64,000 bases of DNA, taken from assembly GCF_025562755.1 (NCBI RefSeq), contig NZ_CP103300.1, positions 1,767,001 to 1,831,000 on the forward strand, given 5' to 3'. This document shows, one piece after another, positions 8,978 to 17,747 of this stretch. Below the pieces are notes generated by a model. The model ran no database searches. It saw only the letters and a list, made by a program, of their open reading frames with translations, and was not told where the DNA came from. Within the stretch, counting starts at the first letter, position 1. The number at the start of each line of letters is the position of its first letter. Position numbers and translations under genes: made by a program. This DNA comes from Endozoicomonas euniceicola (lineage in GTDB: Bacteria; Pseudomonadota; Gammaproteobacteria; Pseudomonadales; Endozoicomonadaceae).

Positions 8978-11302
8978 ATGGACGCATTAGCTGCAAGACC
9001 AGACTCACCATTACCTGATGCCAACCTGAACTCGGAAGATAAAGGGGCAGAGGTAAAGAAGAAAAAGCCAAAAACATCCACAAACCTGAGTGGTCATAAG
9101 GTAGAAACGACTAAACCCTCCAAGTCTTCGGGCTCTGCGGACTCTCAGGTATTCAGGACAAAAATGAATGAGGTTTTGCTGCAACACCGGAAAATCTGCA
9201 GTCAACGCAGAATCGTGGATGCAGGTTCGGTACAAGAGTCAATAAATCATATCAGCAAATACCTGACAGACAGCCAGCTCGCCGACCCGGGCTCAGAGGA
9301 AGGCTTCAGTTATAATTTGACGACAGGCTATTCTCCGGAATCAAAAGCCCGGCTGGAAAAAATGGCTGTCCTGAAAACAATGCTGGCGGGTCAAGATAAG
9401 CTTTTTGCTGATTTTTGCGACAGCTTATTGCCCCGTCGCCGCCAAAGAAGAGAATCAGGCGTAAGAGGAATAAGGTCTGAGAACCTGGACAGGGAAAGCT
9501 CGCAAGAAGCAAAGCAGGAACTTCTGGAGCAGATCCATTGCACAAAAATAGTTTACAGAAAACTATGCCAAAACCGTCTGGCCGAATGCCAGCACAGTTT
9601 CACAAGCTTACCTGAAACTCATGCCAAAGCAGAAGCATACGGTCACTACGAAACATTTATTTCAGAAACATTAGAATTAGTCCATTTGCGGCACGAGTTA
9701 ATGAATAAAAACATGGAAATAGAAAAAAAACTGGAAGATTCAATAAAATACACCAAAAAGCAAAGCCCAAAAATGACTGCTTTAAAAGGCCGCATAAAAA
9801 TAATAAATAACGAGAAAGAAGAATTAAAAGATACTCACGACCAGATAAACAACAGTTTATTAACATCATTATTAACCAAAGCCACTACGTACTATCGCAA
9901 CACAAACAATGAACAAGCCTTAAACGAGCTAATAGACAAAAACAAAGAAGGCTTCTTAATCTGGTTACAAAACATCGATCCGGAAGAAATAACTGGATAC
10001 AAATTGCGACTAAAAATTGGTATGTGCATGGATTTTGGAGAACTACCGACGCTTCAGAAATTATTAAACCACTTACTACTGAAAATCGAAGAACAGAGTT
10101 TTGAAGACAAAGAGATATTATTGATTTTGATTAATTGCAGGAAGTCATTCCATACACTTTCTGAAAGCAAAGCATTAACAGAAAATCAGGAAAATATCAC
10201 TCAACTAAAAACAATCGTAGCAACATTCGGTCAAATCATTGATAAAGTCATTGAGCACGATAGTATTTCAAAGGAAGATCAGGCACTTCTGAAGGATGTT
10301 TTCAACATTGAGTATCAGTTAACAATGGATATGACGCTTTTAAAGTTTGACTACATTATTGCGACTCTTAATAGTATCGGAACCAACCTGGTAATTGATG
10401 AGCAAAAAGAAGCTCTCAAAGCTCAACAACAGGCTGAAAGACAGCCACGCGGCCAAAGAAAAAAACATAAGGCTACCCAGAAAAAACAAAGTCAGCCTCA
10501 GCCTCAGAAAAAGCAGGCGCAGGAGCTGACAGCAGCGACTCCATTGCCTCTCCCGACATCAACAGAACAAGAAATTCCACCGGTGGTTAAAGAGGCATTG
10601 GAAGCCTTTGCCAATAAAAAAACTCTCAGTGAAATATCCGGTATCCTTTCTCCATTAATCAATGATTCAACTGCCAGTAAATTTGCCAGGGCTCAGGCCT
10701 GCTATTGTTACGCCGACCTGGTCAGGGTTGAACTGTCCCGAGCGGTACGGAAAAACTGTGAAAATGTGGTTGTTTTTTATCAATACGGCGAATCAATACG
10801 ACAAGCCGGATCATCTCCCGCAGCCTCAATGCCAGAGCTGGCGATGTTGGACAAATTCACTGAAGCGATAAAAGAACTCTCTACCTCCCAATCACTATTT
10901 CACTTAATTGAAAGCATGACCGAATCATTTAGCCAGGCACTTGATATTATCGCCACAGAAAGCGAGCCGGAGCCAGATTTTCTGGAAGCTCTGGATCGGC
11001 TCCACATCAGAATACAACTGTTAACGTCCAATATGAATGCGATTGCCACCTGCTGTGCCAACTCTCAGCTAATTTATAAAGAAAGGGGTGAGCTGCTGAA
11101 AGTCCATAAAAAAGCTGGCCGCCAGGGCAAGATGGTTGTTAACGAACAACGCGATATTGAACACAATATACAATCTATTGAGAGCGTCGGCGTGCAGCTA
11201 AATAGTTATCTGAAACCTTTGAACGACAAACTGGCGTCTACAAAACACTTACTGGAAAGCAGACGCAACGCCTGGATGCCACAGCAGGATAATGCCCTAT
11301 AA
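8978..11302 (+). CDS. Large coiled-coil protein of unknown function
   Basis: A 774-residue soluble protein with no family I recognise. Residues 1–60 are low-complexity and basic (EVKKKKPKTSTNLSGHK), then follow long charged helices with coiled-coil character (about 200–290: KNMEIEKKLEDSIKYTKKQ). A second basic, glutamine-rich linker (RGQRKKHKATQKKQ, around residue 490) comes before a helical C-terminal third. There is no signal peptide or membrane segment. The middle third is distinctly AT-rich and rich in AAA/AAT codons compared with glk, which hints at acquisition. It is flanked by a hairpin upstream and an IS605 remnant 24 bp downstream. The two lysine clusters resemble eukaryotic nuclear-localisation signals, but such clusters are common by chance. 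An effector role is possible and unproven. Confidence 0.7.
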   Translation: MDALAARPDSPLPDANLNSEDKGAEVKKKKPKTSTNLSGHKVETTKPSKSSGSADSQVFRTKMNEVLLQHRKICSQRRIVDAGSVQESINHISKYLTDSQLADPGSEEGFSYNLTTGYSPESKARLEKMAVLKTMLAGQDKLFADFCDSLLPRRRQRRESGVRGIRSENLDRESSQEAKQELLEQIHCTKIVYRKLCQNRLAECQHSFTSLPETHAKAEAYGHYETFISETLELVHLRHELMNKNMEIEKKLEDSIKYTKKQSPKMTALKGRIKIINNEKEELKDTHDQINNSLLTSLLTKATTYYRNTNNEQALNELIDKNKEGFLIWLQNIDPEEITGYKLRLKIGMCMDFGELPTLQKLLNHLLLKIEEQSFEDKEILLILINCRKSFHTLSESKALTENQENITQLKTIVATFGQIIDKVIEHDSISKEDQALLKDVFNIEYQLTMDMTLLKFDYIIATLNSIGTNLVIDEQKEALKAQQQAERQPRGQRKKHKATQKKQSQPQPQKKQAQELTAATPLPLPTSTEQEIPPVVKEALEAFANKKTLSEISGILSPLINDSTASKFARAQACYCYADLVRVELSRAVRKNCENVVVFYQYGESIRQAGSSPAASMPELAMLDKFTEAIKELSTSQSLFHLIESMTESFSQALDIIATESEPEPDFLEALDRLHIRIQLLTSNMNAIATCCANSQLIYKERGELLKVHKKAGRQGKMVVNEQRDIEHNIQSIESVGVQLNSYLKPLNDKLASTKHLLESRRNAWMPQQDNAL

Positions 11303-11326
11303 CCCGACTCATCAATGACTGGCCAC

Positions 11327-11716
11327 GTGACTGCTCCCCGCCTTATCAGGCGAGGCTTCTAATTTCGCAGGCTACAGCCAGTTGATATCAACCGGACTTA
11401 CATAGAAGCCTCCATCAGCAGAACCGGACAGCCCTTCCGGTTTTAATTGGTCTTTGATCGGTTCGCTGGGTATCTATACGGTTCCCTCTACGATGCGTTT
11501 CAATAACGACTTTCGCGGGTCTTCTAGCCCAACAGGTAGATCATCTACCTTGAATTTTTTGTTTCGCAGCGCTTGGTTTTCGTCACCGCTAGTCCCAACT
11601 CAGGGACAGACCTGCGAAAAATATAACCTATTGCATGTATACGGTCAACCGGAAGGCTCTGCGCCTTCCCGCCTTATATCCCCGCCCGCATTGGGCGAGG
11701 GTTTACGGCGATTTTG
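11327..11716 (-). mobile_element. Decayed, internally deleted IS200/IS605-type element
   Basis: Both ends match those of the complete element at 31365–33260. Read on the minus strand, the left end (11716 downwards) begins CAAAATCGCCGTAAACCC with the same GC-rich subterminal hairpin, directly after TTAG. The right end finishes at 11327 in GGGGAGCAGTCAC. A degraded 3' part of tnpB is visible around 11374–11450, on the minus strand (the stretch encoding the region homologous to the GLSVSADGGL tail). The core is missing, leaving about 390 bp. It sits against the jetB stop codon, whose TAG is part of the TTAG target. Confidence 0.75.
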
Positions 11717-12373
11717 CTAATCATCCTCTCCCACAGGACTTGTTGGGTCATCAAACGCCTGTGCGCTCCCTTTAAGCGGTTCCAGGGGGCTTCTGGCCGT
11801 GTCATCACTATTGGAAGTCTGACCATTGGCGTCATTAACAAATAATTCTTTGAAGAAAATACGACCGCCGCTCGACAGTATGTAGCGCTCTTGAATCGTC
11901 CTATGAAATATTCCCCGCTCAACCATGATGCTGTTTACCGGCTTTGTTAGTGGTTGCTGTAGCCCACAGGCTTTCATGATCTGACGGACTTCTTCTAACT
12001 CACCAATAGCGTCTATATCCCTGGCACTGACTCCACCCTTGTCATCAAAAAGTATGCCCGGGCTGATTCCCTGCGTGCAAAGGCCTCTACCTACCATCAA
12101 TAGCAATACCTGAATATTGGCAGCCACATCATTCAGTTCTTCTGCTCTGTCTGACCGGGATACAAAAAAGGCATCACCATTGACTGAACGAATCTCAAAG
12201 CCAATCAAGCTGTAAAATTCACGATATTTATCAATATTATCCACCAGCTCACGGAACTTATGTGATGGCTGTAGCTCTCCATCAATGTAGTCGTGCTCAT
12301 TGATTATTTTGCCACTGATAAAGTCTTTATAAATTGCCCGTGAAGCAAATTCATCTAAACCAAAATTATCCAT
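11717..12373 (-). CDS. jetB: Wadjet/Mks-type MukE-like (JetB) subunit
   Basis: The last gene of the SMC-like operon, 218 residues, overlapping the upstream kleisin gene by 8 bp (ATGGATAA), which implies translational coupling. Its size, position and winged-helix-like make-up (VERGIFHRTIQERYILSSGG in the C-terminal half) fit the KITE/MukE-type subunit that bridges kleisin and SMC heads. Direct sequence similarity to named families could not be checked. The stop codon TAG belongs to the TTAG insertion target of the IS605 remnant, so the gene is intact even though the insertion is immediately adjacent. Polar tail residues 185–218 look disordered. The assignment rests mainly on operon context. 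Confidence 0.6.
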   Translation of the reverse strand: MDNFGLDEFASRAIYKDFISGKIINEHDYIDGELQPSHKFRELVDNIDKYREFYSLIGFEIRSVNGDAFFVSRSDRAEELNDVAANIQVLLLMVGRGLCTQGISPGILFDDKGGVSARDIDAIGELEEVRQIMKACGLQQPLTKPVNSIMVERGIFHRTIQERYILSSGGRIFFKELFVNDANGQTSNSDDTARSPLEPLKGSAQAFDDPTSPVGEDD

Positions 12374-13772
12374 TAGCAGGGTTCTCCAACTGCTTCACCA
12401 TATAGGTCAGTTTCTGAGATTTGTATATGATCTCTTTACGAACCAGCGTTGCTTTTATGCAGTGCCCTTTGCCAGCAAAGTGCAGTGCGTCATAGATATC
12501 TCGCAGCCGATAATCATCCAGTTTCACCATTAAATGATCATGAATGGCTTGATAAAGGTCACTCTCCGCACACGACGGGTTAAAGCCTGTCATTGCCTTC
12601 TTTATGCGTAATACTCGCTGCTTCTTTCTCAACGCACTCTGTACAGACCCGGTTCTTTTGGCAGGAGTGCGTTTGCGTGTTGCCAGTGCATCCGCCTTAT
12701 CCTGCTTACCCCTGATGTACTCCACAACATAGCGATCATCCAGGGCATCCGGGAACTCCAGCGTACTACTGGTCAGACCCGATCTGGCCCAGTTATTAAG
12801 TCCCCAAAACATCCGTGCGCTTGAGAATAGCGGATCGCCCGACGGTAGCTGTTTTCCTTTGAGCTTTGTATCCAGACGGGAAACCACCTTGCCATAAAGC
12901 TCATTGAACTGCTTTTCAATCGTATCGTAGAGCTCGCGTTGTTGTCGGTCCATCTCCACGTACCGATACAAACGCTTGCGGATATTTTTAATGACCTCGG
13001 AATACGACAGCAGCTTCATCTCAATGGCGGAGATGCTTGCCAGCTCATTGTGAAAGGTGGTACGCCTGAAGCTCTCTTTAATTTTTCGAATCAAATACAT
13101 TGCAGAAGCATCGGCAGCCATGGCTTTCTCATTGAGAAAACGGAGGGTTGGCTGAATGTTCCGTTTCGATATACGAATAATCTCGTCTAATGCGTTCCTG
13201 ACCTGATCGCTCATAATGAGCTGGTTAAAGTCATGGCTGTCAACAATTTCTGAAAGCCGCTTTGAACTCCCCTCTAGCGCCCTGACGTTATGATCTATTT
13301 TTCCAAGAATGTCCTGGAGAGTATCCATTAAAGCTGCCATATTCTCCTGAAAGTCAGGATCGTAGCGGTCGTAAGCCCCACCCTTTTTAATGAAGTAATC
13401 ATACAGGCTGCGCATTTGTGCATAAATAATGTCCAGGTCAGGCTGTCCAAGTTCCCGAATCCGTTTCGAGTCAAGAGCCTGAATCGTCTCTAACAGACTT
13501 TTCTGAAGAGCAAACACACCTTTACTGTCGTTAATAAAACTCAACAAACCGCATGCGGACATATTGCTGACATCCAGTGCCGATGCAATGCGCTGTCGGT
13601 CATTCCTGTCGAGTATATTTTGCTCCAGATAATACTGGAGAACGGATTCGTAAGTAGATATCTGAAAACCAACAACCGTTTTGGATGGGTCGCTGTAATG
13701 ATCCAGCATGGTATAAAAAACATCCACATGCTGAAAAATGGTAACGACTGTATTTTGAGCGTTCGTTTCCAT
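12366..13772 (-). CDS. jetA: Wadjet/Mks-type kleisin-like (JetA/MukF) subunit
   Basis: A 468-residue helical protein between the SMC-like gene and the small MukE-like gene. The start overlaps the SMC stop as TAATG. Helical N-terminal domain (residues 1–160), long amphipathic helices (200–310, including KNIRKRLYRYVEMDRQQREL), a basic linker (TRKRTPAKRTGSVQS, about 380) and a C-terminal winged-helix-like domain (RLRDIYDALHFAGKGHCI) match the architecture of MukF/MksF kleisins. In Wadjet systems this subunit closes the SMC ring and helps extrude circular DNA for cleavage by JetD. Identity rests on architecture and operon position; the exact Wadjet type is not assigned. Confidence 0.62.
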   Translation of the reverse strand: METNAQNTVVTIFQHVDVFYTMLDHYSDPSKTVVGFQISTYESVLQYYLEQNILDRNDRQRIASALDVSNMSACGLLSFINDSKGVFALQKSLLETIQALDSKRIRELGQPDLDIIYAQMRSLYDYFIKKGGAYDRYDPDFQENMAALMDTLQDILGKIDHNVRALEGSSKRLSEIVDSHDFNQLIMSDQVRNALDEIIRISKRNIQPTLRFLNEKAMAADASAMYLIRKIKESFRRTTFHNELASISAIEMKLLSYSEVIKNIRKRLYRYVEMDRQQRELYDTIEKQFNELYGKVVSRLDTKLKGKQLPSGDPLFSSARMFWGLNNWARSGLTSSTLEFPDALDDRYVVEYIRGKQDKADALATRKRTPAKRTGSVQSALRKKQRVLRIKKAMTGFNPSCAESDLYQAIHDHLMVKLDDYRLRDIYDALHFAGKGHCIKATLVRKEIIYKSQKLTYMVKQLENPANG

Positions 13773-16753
13773 TACTCTGCCCCAACGACATCATCACTCA
13801 GATTTTCCAGACGCTCCTCCATGCCCGGGAAATAGATCGCCTCTGCTTTACCCATAATTTCAGCATCCGTTGCCTTAAAGATGGACAGGTCGTGATAGAC
13901 CGAAAGCACACTGGCTATAACCCCGGTGGGCTCAGGGTTAGCAGCAAAAAGTACCAGCCCATGCTCTTCCATCACTTTAAGCACTTCACGCAGGTTTCTT
14001 TCATCGAGACTGCCCACTTCATCAAAAATAACCGGCATGGCGAGACTTAAATCTTCCGGAATCATATGCTTCAGCAGCAGGGCAAGCAGCACGGCATTGA
14101 CCATGCAGTTTGTGCCGTTGGATTGGGGGATCTCCTCCTTTTTCCCGTTTCTGTTAAACCGGTAGGAGACCTTTTGAATAATCCTGGCGATATCGACCTT
14201 TCCTGATCGTTGTATATAAAACTCTGACTGAAAGGCTGAAATCTGTTTATAAAAGTCTTCGGTTAATAATGAGTCTGTTTTATTGGCAACAAGCCCTAAC
14301 GTACGAGCCATATTGACGTATTGAGGGTGCAGTTCCGCCACAAGCTCAACATTATCAAGGTTCGAGATACTGTAACCACCCAGCTCCTGATTGATTTTAT
14401 CAATGAATGACTCAACCACGCCTTTCACTTTTTCAATCATGCTGGCGGTTATGGCAGCATGATTATTGTGGTCTTTAAGTCTTTGCTTATAGTTTTCCGT
14501 GGAGCTGTCAAGATTCTCATAAACCGTTTGCAGGGCGGCATAATGGATTTCAAACGCCTGCTTTTGGGTGGTGATTGCATGACGATCCTCTGGTGTCGAG
14601 TCAACAATCCCATGTTCCAGCAATAAATGGAGCGCCTCTATGGCATCATCCCGGGAGGAACGAGTCTCCCTCATTCTTGCGCGTAATCCGTCAATATCGC
14701 TTCGAGTCTGTTCAGGTTGGTAGGCAGGGAGAAGGGAAGCTGGCTGCTCAGACACAACAGTTTCTACATCAAGCATTTGGGATGACTCTCCCGCCAGGCG
14801 CCTCAACTCGTCCATGTACCCTTTGGCAGCGCCGAGCGGCTGGGTCAGTGTCTGTTCCCGCTCTTTTAATTTATTGTACGCAAGCTGCAATTCAGAACGC
14901 TTATCCCGAGCCTCATCATAGGCTGTTTTTTGTTCTTCAGACAGTGCCTGTAACAGTTTGCGATTTTCAATCGATTCATCATACTGATCTCTGTAGCCAT
15001 CTATCCCTTTTATGATGGTCTTCTCACCCTGAAGCTCACTATAGTCCTCCTCGTATTCTTGCAGTTTTCTTGACCGCTCAGCGGGTGAAAGAACAGCGTT
15101 CTGGTTTAGCTTACTGAGTTGTTTCCGGTCACCTTTAAGCTCACTTTCCAGCTCTTCAATACGCTTTTGAATTTTAATTCGAGACTCGTCCTTGCTGTAA
15201 GACTGAAACTCTGTGCCCTCCAATGAACTACCGCAAAAACTTATGCGCTGACCATCTTGACTGAACAGCCCTGCAAACGCTTCAATAATGCCGGTCTGCT
15301 GATCACTGATACTCAGATCTAATTGAGTAAAACTGTTATTGATACTTATCAGGACAGATGCTGCGTGCCCACTCAGACTATCCAGAAATGAATGACCACT
15401 ATCAAGCCTGGCCAACGCACTTTTGCGGTCACGAATAGCATCGTCTTTATCTTTAATTGATTTGTTCAGACGATCCATGGAGGCAATCGCCTGCCCCTGG
15501 TCCTTAAGCGACTGTATATCTTCTGAGCATTTTTTTAACTCGTCGCTGATAGCCTTCAGAATTGCGTCATCCGTCGTATCGTTGGCCGGGCAAAGTGGCC
15601 TCAGGCGGCTTCTCACAAAATCAGCTTTATTCAGCTTTTTTTCCAGGCTGGCAATTAGTTTATCCGCTGCTCTCAAGTCACTCTGGGTCTGCTCGCTGGT
15701 TCTTTTAGCCGCATTATATTCAGAAACAAACTGGTTATACTCAGCTTCGGCAGCCCGGGTTCTGGAGCTGACTTCTTCCAGCTGCCGCCCGTAATGTTTT
15801 ATGGCTTCGTGAACCGTCAGGGTCGTTGTAGCAAAGTCACTCTGAAGAGACTTTCTCAGCTCCGAATAACGTTTTCTTTCCGTCTTCAGTAGCTGCCATC
15901 TATCCTGATAAGCTGCAACTTTCTTGAGCTTGCTATCCGTTTCTTTAAGCTGCTCCCATTCATCAAGGGCATTGTCAATATCAAGGAAAATACCATCATC
16001 ATTTTTTTTAACCACACTCATACCCATACCATCAATGATGGAGCCTATGGCACTGGGCAGTGTGGTGGTTGATGCATCACCAAGGCTGAAGGCCATGCCG
16101 AGCAAGGCTCTTACTGTGTCAACACTGGCATCACTGAATTTTTTGACCATAGGCAGCAGGCTAAAGCGCGTATGATCTTCTGCGGCGGAGGTTCGGGTGT
16201 AAATAGCTTCCCCAATAGACTTTCGGTCATTAAAAATTACGCCGCCATAATTTTTAATCAACTTCTTTTTGATATCACTGATGCCTATGTCTGATTGATG
16301 CTGTCCTGCCTTCTCATTGCTGGCAGAGCTGGCATTCCAGAACAAGTGCTCGATGTCATCATAGGTCTTAGGCACAGCTATGCGTTCGTACCCAAAGTCA
16401 GTTGTGCGATAAAGCACCCAGCAAAAGCTGTGCTTTGGGTTTGAGGCATTGCAGATAATGTACGACTCTGTACCGGGGAAGTAGTACTGGTAAGAGTCTA
16501 TGTTGGAGTAGTATTTTCCTCCGGAAGAGAATCCAAATTTTGCTTTACAATCCTTGAAATTAATTTCAGGCAGGAGGAACAGCTTCAGCGCGGAGAGTGT
16601 TGATGTCTTACCGCTATTGTTATCCGAGAGCAGCGCCGCATGGCTGTCTACCGGTAAGCGGGCATAATAATTGGAACCGCTATTAATAAATATCAGTTCG
16701 TGTATTTTATACTCGCTCGTCAAATCCAGTTTGAACATATCATCTCGCAGCAC
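13772..16753 (-). CDS. jetC: SMC-like ATPase (JetC/MksB type)
   Basis: A 993-residue ATPase with the SMC layout. N-terminal P-loop LLSDNNSGKTS is at residues 41–51, with the first glycine of GxxxxGK[ST] replaced by Ser. Long coiled coils run about 270–430 and 510–680, with a hinge region between (450–510, including FCGSSLEGTEFQ). The C-terminal ATPase half contains the signature-like QSNGTNCMVNAVLLALLL and Walker B PVIFDEVGSLDERN (DE at about 911–912). Such proteins load on DNA and extrude loops; in Wadjet they recognise small circular plasmids. A second possible start at residue 6 (MFKLD) exists. It overlaps jetD by 14 bp and jetA by 1 bp, so all four genes form one tightly coupled operon. 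Confidence 0.8.
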   Translation of the reverse strand: MLRDDMFKLDLTSEYKIHELIFINSGSNYYARLPVDSHAALLSDNNSGKTSTLSALKLFLLPEINFKDCKAKFGFSSGGKYYSNIDSYQYYFPGTESYIICNASNPKHSFCWVLYRTTDFGYERIAVPKTYDDIEHLFWNASSASNEKAGQHQSDIGISDIKKKLIKNYGGVIFNDRKSIGEAIYTRTSAAEDHTRFSLLPMVKKFSDASVDTVRALLGMAFSLGDASTTTLPSAIGSIIDGMGMSVVKKNDDGIFLDIDNALDEWEQLKETDSKLKKVAAYQDRWQLLKTERKRYSELRKSLQSDFATTTLTVHEAIKHYGRQLEEVSSRTRAAEAEYNQFVSEYNAAKRTSEQTQSDLRAADKLIASLEKKLNKADFVRSRLRPLCPANDTTDDAILKAISDELKKCSEDIQSLKDQGQAIASMDRLNKSIKDKDDAIRDRKSALARLDSGHSFLDSLSGHAASVLISINNSFTQLDLSISDQQTGIIEAFAGLFSQDGQRISFCGSSLEGTEFQSYSKDESRIKIQKRIEELESELKGDRKQLSKLNQNAVLSPAERSRKLQEYEEDYSELQGEKTIIKGIDGYRDQYDESIENRKLLQALSEEQKTAYDEARDKRSELQLAYNKLKEREQTLTQPLGAAKGYMDELRRLAGESSQMLDVETVVSEQPASLLPAYQPEQTRSDIDGLRARMRETRSSRDDAIEALHLLLEHGIVDSTPEDRHAITTQKQAFEIHYAALQTVYENLDSSTENYKQRLKDHNNHAAITASMIEKVKGVVESFIDKINQELGGYSISNLDNVELVAELHPQYVNMARTLGLVANKTDSLLTEDFYKQISAFQSEFYIQRSGKVDIARIIQKVSYRFNRNGKKEEIPQSNGTNCMVNAVLLALLLKHMIPEDLSLAMPVIFDEVGSLDERNLREVLKVMEEHGLVLFAANPEPTGVIASVLSVYHDLSIFKATDAEIMGKAEAIYFPGMEERLENLSDDVVGAE

Positions 16754-17549
16754 GGTAACTCTCCTGTTCCAGCGTTTTTTTGTAATATTGAATGGCAGAA
16801 ATCACCCGGTCAGTGACTGGGGAAAGCCCATGCATACGCAACAATCCTTCAAGCTCTTTCTCTCCTGCATCTCTGCGTGATACACGCAAGCGCCGGGTTA
16901 AGTCATCAGGCACCAGGTAGCGAAGAGAGCCCTGGGGGATACCACCCGACAGCAGGTTGGCGTATATTTTCACGCCACCAAGATCGACATCCAGTAGACA
17001 CATCACCTCACCCTTAAAGGATTTCAGGTAAGGAATGATTAACCGGTTAGAGATACTGTTACCCGCCCCCATGATGAATTCAATATCTTCAACGGGACAG
17101 GTCACTCCACAAAATTCTTTTACGAACCGGTAGGTGTCGTCTTTATTCAAAAAACACTCAAGGTTTTCAATAATCAGGGCATGACGTTTGTTGGGTTGAG
17201 GTATTTCCCTGTCTGCCATAAATACATGGTTATAAGGTGTTGCATCGTGAACACCCCAGGCGGCCAGCATGGCTCCATTAACACGGGTTAAGTGTGTATT
17301 CCCGGTGATGCTAGCGGCACTTCGGCTGCTAAGATCAGATGGCTCTGCAAATTTCTGCAACAGGTCAAAGCTTTGCTCATCCTTAATAACGACTTGATAG
17401 TCCTTGTCGCCATAGGCTTTAGCAGACAGGGCATCATTAATCAGCGCTTCCGTTGCACCTGTTTTGAGAAGCCGGGTTTTCAGTGCTCGCCAGTCTACAC
17501 TGCGACCTTTTTTGATTGCATCAAAACCTTCTGCCAGCCTTTTTCTCAT
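16740..17549 (-). CDS. jetD: Toprim-type nuclease subunit (JetD/MksG-like)
   Basis: First gene of the operon, 269 residues. The C-terminal half has a Toprim-like arrangement: HALIIENLECFL with Glu128, then CLLDVDLGGVKIYANLL with the DxD pair Asp187/Asp189 about 60 residues later. This matches the DUF2220-type domain of JetD, which cleaves plasmid DNA held by the SMC complex. The N-terminal DNA-binding arm (RSVDWRALKTRLLKTGATEA, residues 17–36) is shorter than in most JetD proteins, which are usually near 400 residues (from memory). In canonical Wadjet loci jetD is last (ABCD); here it is first. The promoter lies in the 17550–17747 divergent region with two palindromes. Confidence 0.68.
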   Translation of the reverse strand: MRKRLAEGFDAIKKGRSVDWRALKTRLLKTGATEALINDALSAKAYGDKDYQVVIKDEQSFDLLQKFAEPSDLSSRSAASITGNTHLTRVNGAMLAAWGVHDATPYNHVFMADREIPQPNKRHALIIENLECFLNKDDTYRFVKEFCGVTCPVEDIEFIMGAGNSISNRLIIPYLKSFKGEVMCLLDVDLGGVKIYANLLSGGIPQGSLRYLVPDDLTRRLRVSRRDAGEKELEGLLRMHGLSPVTDRVISAIQYYKKTLEQESYRAAR

Positions 17550-17592
17550 TCACAACCCTCACTCACCAAAACAAACAACGCAAAGCTGCATT

Positions 17593-17614
17593 TATCGTAT
17601 CATATGATATGATA
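17593..17614. promoter_or_regulatory. Palindromic operator candidate 1
   Basis: TATCGTATCATATGATATGATA is a 22-bp inverted repeat with one mismatched pair, located 44 bp before the jetD start and 134 bp before the WYL regulator. BrxR/CapW-type regulators bind inverted repeats in their own divergent promoter regions, so this is a likely operator. It shares the TATCGTA half-element with candidate 2. Confidence 0.55.
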
Positions 17615-17664
17615 ATAAAATTAATCAAACATTAATCTTAAGTACTTATCGAGACATAATTACT

Positions 17665-17694
17665 ATTTTATCGTACTATATGAAGCGATAAAAT
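17665..17694. promoter_or_regulatory. Palindromic operator candidate 2
   Basis: ATTTTATCG (17665–17673) pairs with CGATAAAAT (17686–17694), 9 bp on each side of a 12-bp centre that itself contains TACTATATGA, similar to the centre of candidate 1. It lies 54 bp before the regulator's ATG, where a −35/−10 region would be expected, so occupancy could repress the regulator and jetD. Confidence 0.55.
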
Positions 17695-17747
17695 TTAGAT
17701 CAAAATAGCTCTCCAGAGTGGGACACTTATCACCGAGTTATTCTTAT

